Source: Misgurnus anguillicaudatus (Eukaryota > Chordata > Actinopteri > Cypriniformes > Cobitidae). Taken from it: DNA of 64,000 nucleotides. The notes beneath the pieces are model-generated. The model did no database searches. It was not told the DNA's origin and saw nothing but the letters and a program-made list of their open reading frames with translations. The DNA lies in assembly GCF_027580225.2 (NCBI RefSeq), contig NC_073346.2, forward strand, positions 7,032,001-7,096,000, in the 5' to 3' direction. Positions 21,984 through 33,347 of the stretch are shown here, in pieces (the stretch's first letter is position 1; each line of letters begins with the position of its first letter). Position numbers and translations under genes: made by a program.

Positions 21984-22894
21984 AGACCGCAAAAGGCGGT
22001 AGATCCAATGAAGGTCCATCCGGGAAGCAGGCGATAGTCGCCAGAGGAGCAAAGGTCAAAGCCAACGATGCTTCAGTCGGCGCCAGGATGCCGCAGTGGT
22101 GTCAAAATAAAGCGAGTGGCAGGATGTGTAGAGACTGGTGTGCAGGTGAGCTTTCACTTAAACAGTGAATCCTGCACAAGTTTCGCGTTTCCATCTTTGC
22201 TTTCTCCATGACAGGTTGAGAGACCAGGTGCAGGAGAAATCTAGGGGAGGTGGTAGATGCGGGTCGTGGGTATTGTTGGAATAAGAGACTATGATCGGTG
22301 AGAGAAAGTTTTGAGGCTGGGCCAAAACAACTGTTCCAATGTACTAAAGCGAGCGTTTGGCAGTTGTAGAGAAGTCGTATGCAGGGATGTAGAGGTACAG
22401 TAGCTCAAGTATCCATAAAATCCAACATGTGAGCAGACGTCATAACCAAATCAAGCAATCTAAAATGTACATACATATGTATCATGTTTGGGTGATGAGT
22501 ATTCACAGAGTATCAATTGATTTATGTAGCATGTTTCACAAAAATGTTTACAGAGATGTCTGAATGCACACCCTGTTTATTTTACAATAACAACAAACCT
22601 TTATGCTTTTGTCAAATAATGTACACAAATAAAAGTAGACCCTTACTAATTAAAAAAAAATGTCATACACAAAAGTGAAATATAAATGGGGTATTTTAAG
22701 TTGATTCCACTTTGATGAGAAACAAAAATCTGTCAAAACAGGTCCGGCGTTTTTCGACCCCAGGGTGTTAATGGAATAACTTTCTATTAAATTGATAGAA
22801 AACTCTACCTTATGCCCTTACAAATGCCTGCATTTCTATGTGATTGAGTGTATTTTATTGTGTCATCTTGTATATGAGAATGTATAAGAACTGC
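21984..22894. other. Unassigned stretch
   Basis: With 20841-21023 this forms the site the hAT entered. The left 430 bp are GC-richer and may be 5' sequence of the LINE fragment at 20218-20840, though I see no motif that proves it. The rest is AT-rich. Confidence 0.3.
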
Positions 22895-22952
22895 TGAACT
22901 GTTTTAAACGGTTCTTTGAGACAAACTGTCCGAAAGAACCAGTTCATGGAAA
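22895..22952 (-). mobile_element. hAT end fragment related to 15908-16662
   Basis: ACAAACTGTCCGAAAGAACC matches the inverse of the left subterminal part of the 15908 element with a few changes. No other part is present. Confidence 0.6.
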
Positions 22953-22984
22953 AGATTTTGCCCTCTCCTGAGGGCCGACGAATT

Positions 22985-24215
22985 CAACTTCATGGTGGAC
23001 GGCCTTGACTCTGTGGAGAAGACACAGTTGGGGAGAGTCATGAAACTTTGACAACAGGTTTGGATCAAGGATATTATCCCTGGGTACCCAGAACCTCTCC
23101 TCCGAAGACCGTAGCCCTCCCAATCGACTAGGTAGTCAAGCTGCCAACCGCGATGACAGGAGTTCAAGATCACCTTACTTAAATTAAAAAAGATATTGAA
23201 TTCTGTTTTTGTGTGTCAGGTGTTCGAAGAAGTGATGGGTTTTTGGACGATTCTTAAAGACTTAAATTTTGTCGTAACCGCAGATCATTCCACTGATGTG
23301 GATTGTTTGTCTGTTTAAAAGTAGAGGGTCTGTTCTTTCATTTGATACAGTATATTGTATGTTCATATATTTATAGAACAACATTTTCCTGTAAGGCATT
23401 TTGTGTAACTTTTGTGAAAATCACAAAAAAATGCTGGCAGGCAACTTTGGAAAAAAAGGTGGCGGGGAATTAGTTGAAGGCCAGGAGCAGAGCTTGAATT
23501 TGATGTGACGGCTTTCCACATGCGAGAGATGAATTATGGCCCTCGGTTGGATACAGTATCTTCAGGAAAACAAAAGTTACTGTTTACTTAGTGTTGTATA
23601 ATACTTTACGGGGCACCAGATGACAGGCCTTGGAGAATCTGTCTACTGCAACCAGGATACAGATATTGCCTCCAAAGACAGGTAGGTTGTTTGAAAAAGT
23701 CAACTTGTAGGTGTCACCAGGCCAGTTGAGGGATAGGAAGAGACTTCGCAGATGGTAATTGGGCTAGAGTTTTTCCCATGCTTGGCAACCCCTCAAGTAC
23801 CTTCTGATGTCCTCAGCAATATTGGACCACCAGAAAAGCTCTTTCAATAGCAAAAATCAAGGAGAGCCTTAACTGAAACAGAATACTGAGAGGTAGCTAA
23901 CTAGACAAAAGTTTCACCTGCTAGCTAAGGTATGAAAGCAGAGAGCATAATCCTGAATGAGGATTTTGACTTGTTTGAGGTGTTATAGTTGCTCTCCAAC
24001 TAAAGATCTCTGCTGAGACATTCGAATACTGAGTAAGTTTCAAATGCATCTTGAACTACTTGTTCATCCTGCCGCCATAAAGATACAGCCTATTGGAGTG
24101 CTTGTTCTGTGAGGAAGGAGATAATAAAGGAGATTTTTGATTTATCAGTGGAAAAGTGATATTGCTGCATCTCCAGGGCAAGTGAGCATTGTAGGAGAAA
24201 TCCACTGCATGCATC
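22985..24215 (-). pseudogene. Ty3/Gypsy chromovirus remnants (gag, integrase, chromodomain)
   Basis: On the minus strand, from right to left, three pieces follow the Gypsy order. A gag piece (about 24215-24010) reads 'DACSGFLLQCSLALEMQQYH' then 'KISFIISFLTEQALQ'. An integrase piece (about 23850-23590) reads 'LFWWSNIAEDIRRYLRGCQA' and 'LVAVDRFSKACHLVPRK'. A chromodomain (23173-22985) begins 'GWQLDYLVDWEGYG'. Protease, RT and RNase H are missing between gag and integrase. A TTAACTC-family repeat sits between integrase and chromodomain. Stops and frameshifts throughout, and no LTR seen. The chromodomain places it among chromoviruses. Confidence 0.75.
23300..23485 (+). repeat. TTAACTC repeat family, copy a (partial)
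   Basis: Shares GAGGGTCTGTTCTTTCATTT, GGCATTTTGTGTAA and AATGCTGGCAGGCAACTTTG with the copies at 38965, 42815 and 43890. The left end is missing. Confidence 0.65.
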
Positions 24216-24856
24216 TAGAGAAGTGCACCTGAGTTACCATGGAAGTTGTGGTGGATGCCGGTCCTGGATTGTGTGCTTATTGTAGAGCTTGTGGGTTGAA
24301 AATCCGACAAAGGAAATCCAGCAGTTCTTGTGGAACAGATCCATATCTGATGGGTTCATGTTGGTATGATATGGTCTTTTGTAACAATAATTCAGACTTG
24401 GAGACAGAGAATGATTAACCACACAGGTGTATTTATTAAAGCACAACACAGGCAAGTAGAAAGATACTGTGTAACTTATAGTCCTTAATTAAATGGTAGA
24501 GAGTAATGATATTGGTTTCCTTTTACCAGGTACTGGAGAGAGTTCATGAGAGTAGGATATGATGATGGTTCCAAGAGCTGGTAAATCATAGGTATAATGG
24601 AGATGGAGATCGCTGACATAACATTAGGAGCATAGGGGAGACCAAACAATGACTATGTTTAAATGTGCACCAATAATGCGAGTAAGGACTGAATCACAGT
24701 AAGATGTTTACATGACAGGAGCTAAGCTCTTCACTCCTGTTTACGTGCAGTTCTTATTTTCTGATTATTCACAGCCCATTGCAGAGCACAAATGACAAAC
24801 TTGCATATACCATACACTGTTTCATACCATTCACTGCCATGATGAATACAGAAGTA
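24216..24856. other. Unassigned stretch
   Basis: AT-rich. The first part may continue 5' gag or leader sequence of the Gypsy remnant. Nothing else recognised. Confidence 0.3.
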
Positions 24857-24860
24857 TTAA

Positions 24861-26779
24861 AGGATAATTCCGGTATTTAACACTTTGAGTCTCATTTCTG
24901 TTTTGTTTTGGATGAACTACAGTGATGGACACTGTATTTTGACAATGGGTCGTGTCTTGACTTTTTGACTCGTTTAGAAGCGTCTCTTGACTGCTTCAGA
25001 ATGGAAGTCAATGGCCATGCACAAACATGTCATTAAAACAACACTTAACGTTCATTTTCAAAACTGTACTACTCACCGAGTGGTTTGTGGTGTTCGTTGA
25101 TGATTAAAAACAAGTTGTGTTGCGAAATACAGTTTCTGTCGTGTTTTATTTGGCATTTTGTAAAATTCCATTGACTTCTCTTGGAAGACTCATTGCTCGC
25201 TGATATATCACTCCGCTGCCGGGAAACAGAAAAGGGTCTGTTTACATGTGGTTGTAGTTTTTTCGCTCGGTTTCTCTTAGAAGAAATATTTCCCATATTT
25301 GTAGGGCGGGACAAGAATATTCAAATATTCGTTCCGTGGGTTGACATTCGATTTTCAGTTTTGACATTCGAATATATATATAAATATTTTACAGCGTTAA
25401 TGCAGAGCTTTTGCCAAGCAGGAAGTGCGCTTAACGCTCCTGCTCTATAGGTGGCGCAGAGAGACCAACATCCATAACCAACAGCCACCAAACGCCACCA
25501 GTGGAAGAGATCCCCTCGAACGACATTCACGCTAATAGTGTTGTAAATAACGTTCAGTTTCTTGCAAAAACTGATTGATTTGCTTCACAAGACGTCAATA
25601 TGTCACACGGAGTTATGGGGGATTACTGTTGTATTGGATGTATATGCTTTAGCTCTTAAAGTGTGCGGATCGGTTGACTTGCATGACGGAGCACTGGGGT
25701 TTCTGCAAAATATCTTTTTTATTGTTCTGCTGATGAAAAACATATTGGATGGTGTAAGTGTTATAAATAAACTTGATTTTGAAAGTATGCTACCGTTTTA
25801 TTACAGTTTGTTGAACTTCATTCATTTATTTTCGTTGTTTTATTTAAATGGCCTACCCTTTACGTTGTCAGTAATTTCTGTGCCGCTTATTTCTGATACG
25901 GGAATGTTTGTTTGTTAGAAAAATTTTAGGCTAACTTATTCAAAGTATTGCTCTTGTGTTTTGTTTCACTAATGCTGTTCTCGCAGGACGCGTGACAGGC
26001 ACGCCGCTTCCGGCTTGCGCTGTTCTGTAGTATTTTTAAAGTTTATTAATTCTAAACGTGTCACATGTCCATATTGCATGAAAAACAGGCACTACACTCC
26101 CTTGGGTCCGCAGCAACACATACGCCACATAATAAAACTGCAGACAGACAGACACACACAGAGATTCCTGCCTTTATTAAAGAGAAAAATATGTTCAGCC
26201 CCTCCTTCTGAAGCTTCGAATATTTAATTTGATTTCTACTAGAGCTTCGAAGCTCAAAAAATGGTATTCGGAACAGCCCTACATATTTGCTGGCTCTGTG
26301 ACCAGCTTTAGGTTTGAAGTTGAGCTCGATTGTGACTGTCTATACGCTAGACACCGAGCGTACTTGTATGGCAAAGTGGTTGTCGCCATCAAGTGGTCGG
26401 GAGTGTGCTAACGCTTCAGACTCAAATATAGAGCGGAAGTATATACGCGGTTGTGAGGTATCTGAAAAAAATAGTTCCACTATAGCAAATAACACGGATT
26501 GAAATCATACATTGCGCCAATATATTTGTTTTTAATCATCAACGAACACCACAAACAACTCGGTGAGTAGTACAGTTTTGAAAATGAACATTAAGTGTTG
26601 TTTTAATTACATGTTTGTGCATGGTCATTGACTTCTATTCTGAAGCAGTCAAGAGATGCTTCTAAACGAGTCAAAAACTCAAGACACGACCCATTGTCAA
26701 AATTTCTGTGTCCATCACTGTAGTTCATCCAAAACAAACCAGAAATGAGACTCAAAGTGTTAAATACAGGAATTATCCT
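24861..26779. mobile_element. TTAA-flanked transposon with long inverted repeats
   Basis: The two ends are inverted repeats of about 250 bp, starting AGGATAATTCCGGTA on the left and ending GGAATTATCCT on the right. TTAA lies directly outside each end (24857-24860 and 26780-26783). TTAA duplication occurs in the piggyBac and Kolobok superfamilies; no transposase is present to decide. A 980-bp hAT is nested inside, so the original element was about 0.93 kb. Confidence 0.85.
25302..26281. mobile_element. hAT derivative nested in the TTAA element
   Basis: The left end TAGGGCGGGACAAGAATA and right end (inverted TAGGGCTGTTCCGAATA) are flanked by CATATTTG on both sides exactly (25294-25301 and 26282-26289). 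Inside are TTCGAATAT-type motifs in both orientations. The 118-codon open stretch at 25562-25918 has no recognisable domain. Confidence 0.88.
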
Positions 26780-27257
26780 TTAAGACATTGCCTGTAACGG
26801 ATTTATACACTGCTGTGGTATTATTATGAGCTGTTTCTGGATGAAGGCATTGTTGACAAAGTTCAGGAAAACCTTCCTAATGTCAAGTTTAGAATGAATT
26901 TGCGCTTAAGGTGTGTGACTAAAACACATGCACTTCAGTTAGTGCGGTATAGATGCGGTTAAATACACAAATGTGTTGTTGCATTCAAATTTGCTTTATT
27001 TAAAGTTTTATTCATCCTCACCACAGCCTCACCCAATAAACGGTGGAAATATTTTATTTTAAAACGGCTCATCCACAGTGTTGGGGGTAACGAGTTACAA
27101 AGTAACGGATTACAGTAACTACATTACTTTTTGGGTAACGAAGTAAAGTAACGCATTACACTAATAATATTGGTAACTACACTACTTTACTAGACTATAG
27201 GAACGCGCTTTCCTGCGTTACCCAAGCAGTGTTTGCCTGGGTGTATTTAAGTGGTGC

Positions 27258-27690
27258 GTGCATGCGTGTCCCTGTACGTGTGCCTTTGCCATAGAGATTG
27301 ATTTGACGGAGCTGCTGGTGCAAAGGGGAGCGGGAAATGAAGACGGAGGGTTCCAGCCACTGGGGCGATATTCACATTACTTTCAGCGTATTGCTCGAAA
27401 GGACAAAAATATTCGTGTGAAATGCACACTATGCCCACACGACAAGCGTCTTTCAACTGCTGACAACGCGATGAGCAACCTGTCTGAGCATTTGTAAGCC
27501 CAGCTTAACTTACCGGTCAGGGATCGAGAGGTCCGAACCCGAAGACGGAATTAGGTAATGAACCTCAATCGAGTCAGAGCCAGAGCATAATTCTTTTAAA
27601 GAAATTATTTGAACGTAACCCGAACAGCAATGTCGCGTGCGCTCAATTTATAGAAAAAAGCCAGGAGTCAGGACCGCTGTTTTCTTCATA
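27258..27690 (+). pseudogene. BED zinc-finger remnant of a hAT transposase (copy 2)
   Basis: The better preserved of the two copies. 'YSHYFQRIARKDKNIRVKC' then 'TLCPHDKRLSTADNAMSNLS' carries the aromatic residues, the C-x2-C pair and the first His of a BED finger. TAA after HL removes the second His, and the reading continues in another frame with 'GQGSRGPNPKTELGNEP' and 'KKLFERNPNSNVACAQ'. The catalytic domain is absent from the element. Confidence 0.65.
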
Positions 27691-28709
27691 ATCTTACTTC
27701 CAAATCTAATCCTATAAACTTTTCGGTGTTTGATGTATCGCTGTTACCGCCCTGCCAGACTGTCTTAAATAGAGAAATAAGTTAATTCCTTGATTTGCGT
27801 TGTTGATTCATTTATAAATAATTCCCCCAAGGTTTATGCGCAAAAAACATTAAAATGAATAGAACGTGATGATTACGTCTTTCTTTGGTGAACAAATAAT
27901 AAAATAAATAAGCCTATATGAAATGTGTTTCCCTTAAATAATAAGCAAATTAACAAAACGAATTCAAAAGTAGCCTATAGCCTATATGAGTTTATTTTTT
28001 GTGTGACGTGCTCCCAAACCGATGCAGCACAAAACACTTTTTACCTATTTAAAAAAGCACAATGTTTTGTTATTATTGCGAGTGTAACTTTACATAAATA
28101 AATGTACACATTACAGTTTTGAATGTTGTTTTACTTTTATTTGTATGACCATAATTTAAGGTCATTTAAGGTAATGCAAAATGCAAGCTCCTCACGCGTT
28201 TCATGCCATCACCCGCGTGGGTTTACACAGGGCAGCGAGAAAGAGACATTAAACTTTAAACATTTAACATTCTACTTGAGTTTTTTTGGACATCCCTTTG
28301 GAATCACTGCAATCATATCATCAATTTATAAGGTAATAATAAATATAAGCGCAGCGCTTATGAGTGTTCAAACACTGCTGACCGCTCAGCTGTCAATCAG
28401 CCGACCCTCACAAAGTTTCACATTAAATGATAATATATTTGAACAAGCATGGTCGTGTGCTTATTTCTGTCAATGTTCTGCATGAAAATCTTTAAAGGTT
28501 TCTACTTACATCACGATTTGCGGTGAAATAAATTGATGCTGATGTCGGATAACGGGTCAACTGTTATTTTAATCGCGCGGATGCGGGTTATCAAACAGGA
28601 CTGTGCATGACTCGTATAAGGAAAATGGAATGACAACATGAAAATTATAAAATAGCCTACATGTTTATATTCTGTATGAAACCACCATGGGCGCTAAACT
28701 TGCGGTGTT

Positions 28710-29054
28710 AAAGGGACAGTTCACCCAAAAATAAAAAATTCTGTCATCATTAACTCTCCCTCATTTTGTTACAAACCTGTATAAATATCTTTGTTCTGAT
28801 AAACACGAAGCAACATATTTTGAGAAATGTTAATAACCAAACCAAGCATGAGCCCATTCACTTCTATAGTAGGAAAAAATAATACTATGGAAGTGAATGG
28901 GGCTCATGAATGGTTTGGTTACAAACATTCCTCAAAATATTTTCATTCATGTTCACCAGAACAAAGACATTTATACAGGTTTGTAACAACATGAGAGTTA
29001 CAAACCTGATTTACAAATAAATTATACAGAATTTTAATTTTTGGGCGAACTATA
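28710..29054. mobile_element. Palindromic MITE inside hAT copy 2
   Basis: Same element as at 17698-18024, at the equivalent position. The arms pair across TAGTAGG-type centres. Confidence 0.8.
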
Positions 29055-29381
29055 AATCCGATGGGGTCAAAAATTAGGGTGCACCTAATTTTTGTGCTGG
29101 TGCACCTAAGAAAAAATGTTAGGCGCACCAGTGCAACCAGTGCAAAAAGTTAGTCTAGAGCCCTGGCCGGTCATTTAAAGTAGTCACTCATCATCAGCCG
29201 ACCCCGCCTAAACCATGTCCATGTATCTATGTGGTAAATTAAGAAAAGGGAAAGTAAAGTAATAAGTAGTGAAGTTACTTTTCAAATGCAGTAACTAGTA
29301 AAGTAATCTCACTACAATTTTAAGAAGTAACTAGTAACTAATTACATTTTTTTGAGTAACTACCCCAACACTGCTCATCCA

Positions 29382-30287
29382 ATTTGAAACCGAGAGCACA
29401 TAACGCATGGGCTTACAAATACGGCCAAGGATTCTGCTGGAAAAGCCCCTTTCAGGGTCCCACTTAGAAATGTTGTCCAACCTGAGATGGTGCCAACACC
29501 ATGTGACTGTGATTTATAGCATTAAGAACATGAGAAGGATTCAAGACAATGCAGCTTCTCCAGAGTAACTGCACAAAACTCTGATGACAACACAGCCATT
29601 TAAGATGGCAGACTCACTGATGACAACGTTGGCATGCGTTTCATTTTTATCTCAATACCTTTAGTGACAGCTCCATTTTCAACTCCTCTATTGAATACAA
29701 GCGGTAACTCTCACCGATCAGCCCACCCATTTTCTGTTTGCCAGACTGTTTTGTGTATGCTCCTTGTGAGTCTAGCGGCTCTTGCTGGACATCTGCTTCT
29801 AGTTCTATTTAGTTTTATCTTTGGTGTGACTTAAAACAATAATATATCAAAAGAATAATATAGGGTATGTTATCTCATGTAACATTAAAAATTTACACTA
29901 TAAAGCCAGAAGGAGGTTGTGGAAATTATGTTTTTATAGGTATAAGAGCATGGTGATGTATTTTATATGCATGCAACCCTTATATTTACCTAAAAGTCTG
30001 TGTCTGTTATGCTTCATTACATTTCATTAAAAAAAGCTTGTTCTTGTACTAGCCATTGTATCTTTAATGACTGTGTAGTTTGGTTTTCTGTATACCAAAG
30101 ACAAATACATGTTGCGATTTTCTAGTCCTTCATCAAATCACACCAGCATATAACATTGGATCAACCAGTGGTTTGCATTAGAAAGTTCCACGAGTAAACT
30201 GGGATCATGGTAAAACCACTTTTTCTTTCAATGCACCTTAGTTATAATGTGATATTGTTCCATGATTTTCTGATTTTTCTTTTTTTT
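29382..30287. other. Unassigned stretch
   Basis: No transposon ends and no convincing coding sequence. A 66-codon hydrophobic open stretch at 29634-29834 has no supporting context. Confidence 0.35.
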
Positions 30288-30345
30288 CTATGTAAAGCTG
30301 CTTTCAACCAATGAACCATTGTGAATAGCGCTATGTATATAAAAT
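30288..30345 (+). mobile_element. L2-type LINE 3' tail fragment
   Basis: TATGTAAAGCTGCTTTCAAC and ATAGCGCTATGTATATAAAA match the last 60 bp of the L2 3' UTR at about 15820-15880. Confidence 0.65.
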
Positions 30346-30721
30346 AACATTTAAAATGATTCGCAAAACATCGTGAGTGCCATTTGTCCTGTGTGAGGCT
30401 GTAATCTGCCACTCAAAGGCTGCTGTTAAAACTGGTGGCCAAGTTTTTTTTAGATGTGCAGAGAGTGCACTTCAGGGCAGGTTTCTTTGACAGTATTGTC
30501 AACTAAAGATGCTGAACCACACAGCATGAAGTGCTTTTCACAAGAAGCTAAACAATGGATCCAAAGACATGAAGGATCTCAACAGCACAAAGGAGGTGGC
30601 AAAAAAGAATGGTTTTCATGCTGCTGGAAGCAACATGATGATTGCACACAGTTATGGCGCTCAGACCAGTTATAGGAGATGTTGGGGTCATTGAAAACAC
30701 TGTTAAAACATTGTATTTCTC

Positions 30722-30930
30722 CAGGGGTGGAAAGTAACTAGGCCTACTCACTCAATAACTACTCACATTACTACAATTAAGTAATTTTTTTAGGTATTTT
30801 GACTTTCATGAGTATATTTTTAAGTCTGTAGTTTAACTTGTACTTGAGTATTAAGATGAGTAAATTAGGCAGAGTAATCTACTTTGCTACTTTAAATAAT
30901 AACATTCGTTACTGAGTACAGTAGTGCACA
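30722..30930 (+). mobile_element. Left end of a hAT element
   Basis: Starts CAGGGGTGGAAAGTAACTA and goes on with TTGTACTTGAGTA and ATTCGTTACTGAGTA motifs, as in the element at 3323-4424. No matching right end was found downstream. Confidence 0.6.
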
Positions 30931-31383
30931 AAACATTTTCATTAACAGCCTTTCTCTTATGACTAATAAGACGAGATGATACCCACATCATTAAACATTA
31001 ACGATCTATATAGCAGTGCAATGCATGAGGGAGTGGAGCTCTGTGACTTGAAGCACTGTTCATTTGCCCTCACAGGCTGAGTTGTCGCTTTATCAGCTGA
31101 AACAGCACAGTAGGCTGCATGAGTGGATTGGATTCCCGATCCCAGCAGAAAGCATTGTGTTATCAGTTTGCTACAGATCAAGATCCGCTGATTCCATTCC
31201 ACTCTTTTAATTTCCCACTCGCTCACAGTCTGTCCGCTCACCGGTTCATCTCATTGACAGGTAGATGCATTGATTACAGTTTACAATACAGACAGTGTTT
31301 CATCTGCCGAGGTAGTACTTGGTCAGTTTGTGTAGTATTTCTGGCTGCAATATATTGTTTTTGCTCCTGGTCTACTGAAGAGC
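30931..31383. other. Unassigned stretch, possibly hAT interior
   Basis: Follows the hAT left end. No transposase motif seen. Confidence 0.3.
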
Positions 31384-31885
31384 TCGTTATAGTTGTGCGT
31401 AGGTCCTACGGCGTAGCCGCAACAGCGTAGGTTTCCACGTCGGTTATCATTTATATTTTTGCGTTGTTGTCCGTGTCGATGTGCAAACACACGCGCAGAC
31501 CGCTGGTAGGCAGTATACATGAGTATAAACAAAGTAGCAGCACGACCGTCAAAGAAGAAGAAGAAGCTTGGTAAGTTAACCCACAAACGAAGAAGAAACA
31601 GCAACTTGTTGTGTATGATTTGAGAATAAACAGTGACTTTTGTTGCAGTTTGAGTTAAATCATTCCAAAACTTGGCTCATCTTTGTTTTCACCGTCGCAA
31701 ACAGAAATACCTACATATCAAGCAGTTTTTTACCTGATGGGAGGGGTTCTGGTGGACCAATCACAGCGCTTGCGGTCTGCGAGGAACTGACGCGCTGTTA
31801 AAATTTTGCGAGGTGCACGTCAGGCTACACACAGGCTACGGATAACCTATGGCGTAGCTATGGCGTAGAGCTTACGCACGACTAT
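31384..31885. mobile_element. MITE with TATAGTYGTGCGTA ends
   Basis: The left TTATAGTTGTGCGTAGG and right (inverted TTATAGTCGTGCGTAAG) ends face each other over about 500 bp and continue inward with CTACG(G/C)C repeats. Because the ends lie in AT palindromes the target duplication (TA or AT) cannot be decided. No coding sequence. Confidence 0.75.
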
Positions 31886-32060
31886 AAATCTGTTCTCACT
31901 GCAGACAAAAGTCACCCAAATCCGACATTTTTGCCCATATGTGACCCATATCTGATTTTCTTATGAGAGTGCACCATTTTTTTCAAATCAAACCCGGGCG
32001 CCTTTCATATGTGGTGTGTGTATCCAATTTAGGATCACATATAAAAGTGACCTGGGAAAT
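31886..32060. mobile_element. hAT-like repeat fragment ('GTCACCCAAATCCGA' type)
   Basis: CACCCAAATCCGACATTTTT, TGTGACCCATATCTGATTT and TTTCATATGTGGT follow the order of a common cyprinid non-autonomous repeat. Its right end is missing. Confidence 0.5.
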
Positions 32061-32432
32061 TATCATTGACAATAAAACTGAAACATCATTCAAAACTTTA
32101 GAAGGTCTTTAACTCGTCAATAGCGTGGGGGTGTGGTGATCTCTGCTCAATTCAGGTAATGAATTAACATGAGAAAGACAATACCTCTACTTCTTCTCAG
32201 TTTACACAAAGTAAGATTATTTGTTTTTGATTTCACTTACATAATTTAAAAGTAGACATTGCGAGCATTATTTAGACATTTATGTTTTGTTGTCTGACAA
32301 GTATTCGTTAAGTTACATTTCATTTTTTTGACTCGTTTCTAAAAGGAGTGGAGTGGGGAGTGAGCGAGGAGCGGAGCATCTGAAATATAGAGCGCAGAGC
32401 GGGTTTGTATGCAAAGGCTGGATCGATCACTA
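32061..32432. other. Unassigned stretch
   Basis: No assigned feature. A GAG/GGAG-rich patch at 32345-32400 looks like low-complexity repeat sequence and has an echo at 32960-33070. Confidence 0.3.
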
Positions 32433-32777
32433 TGTCATGCTCCGGTACCACTATGATCACTCAAAATCCAAATATACAGGCACGGGTCAAACACAGGCAG
32501 ATAAACAGGCAGAATACAGATAACAGAATACAGAAACAAAGTACAGGGAATCAGGTTGGTTGGGCTAAGCATTAATCAGCCCGGAACAGGTGAACAGGAA
32601 GTGACTTAAATACAAAACAGACAGGAAGTGTGAACTGTGACATGACATGATGTATTTCAAAATAAAAGTCCAAACAGAGCAGGATATCAAAATACAAGTA
32701 CAAATAACAAAAATACACAGAACACAGAACAAAACCATTACAGGGCCAAACACACCGCAACCGCAGACCCTGCGACA
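32433..32777 (-). mobile_element. Probable solo LTR of a Gypsy-type element
   Basis: Read on the minus strand it starts TGTCGCAGGGTCTGCGG and ends GGAGCATGACA (TG...CA). It has a TATTTAAGTCACTTCCTG promoter-like stretch and CCTGTTTATCTGCCTG-type repeats typical of fish Gypsy LTRs. No internal coding region or second LTR is nearby. Flanking 5-mers do not match, which lowers confidence. Confidence 0.5.
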
Positions 32778-33110
32778 GAATAGAGGTGACAACGATTTTT
32801 ATCTACAGCAGTCACGCAACAAACCAGCTCCACTGTAATGTAGGCAGTGTGTCCCAGGTGTAAGGCTTCAGTTGAAAATGGCAGGTGTTAGGCATGCAGA
32901 GGAATTTTAAATTTGAGCTAGCATGGAGCAATATTACTGGAGGGTGTTGAAAATAGGTGAGCAGGGAGCGGAATTGAGCAAAGCAGTCTGGTCCGACTTT
33001 GAGCATAGAAGCGGGCTTAGCGTACACCCACGTGAGCCGGTAGTGGAATTTCTCACTGCTCAGCTCCGCTCACATGCTCTGGAGATAACAGAATGTGCAT
33101 GTTTATTTTC
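32778..33110. other. Unassigned stretch
   Basis: No transposon end, RNA gene or coding region identified. Confidence 0.3.
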
Positions 33111-33114
33111 TTAA

Positions 33115-33347
33115 AGGAACAGTATGTAAGAAATGTATATCAATTAATCATAAAATGGCACTGATATGTCACTAGACATTAAGAAATCATTTTAATTTCA
33201 AATACTTATATCACTGACAACAGTGGTCTGGCCAGAATATTGTCATTTAAAAAGTGGAGTTGCAGCCCTCAACTGATGTTTATGTTGTCATGTGTATTGG
33301 TCACCAGTTGTGTGATTGCAGTACCAGTTTTGGCCACAATCCTACAT
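33115..33347 (+). mobile_element. TTAA-type MITE, left part
   Basis: TTAA (33111-33114) is followed by AGGAACAGTATGTAAG, which resembles the end of a frequent fish MITE. The opposite end is not seen; similarity appears to stop near ATCCTACATATG. Confidence 0.5.

Larger units (their letters stand above)
27076..29373 (+). mobile_element. hAT transposon copy 2 (CAGTGTTGGGG ends)
   Basis: Opposite orientation to copy 1. CTCATCCA flanks both sides exactly (27068-27075 and 29374-29381). It has the same internal layout: BED zinc-finger remnant near one end, long non-coding middle, palindromic MITE near the other end. The separate target duplications show independent insertion rather than one inverted duplication. 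Confidence 0.93.

Noticed and set aside
22985..23173. Chromodomain as a host CBX-type gene
   Set aside because: Its position after an integrase fragment in the same orientation fits a Ty3/Gypsy chromovirus, and it is frame-shifted.
25562..25918. 118-codon hydrophobic open reading inside the nested hAT
   Set aside because: No catalytic or zinc-finger motif; hydrophobic runs come from T-rich DNA. Not supported as a transposase.
17349..29373. One large 12-kb palindrome
   Set aside because: Only the two hAT copies are inverted; the DNA between and outside is unrelated, and each copy has its own target duplication.
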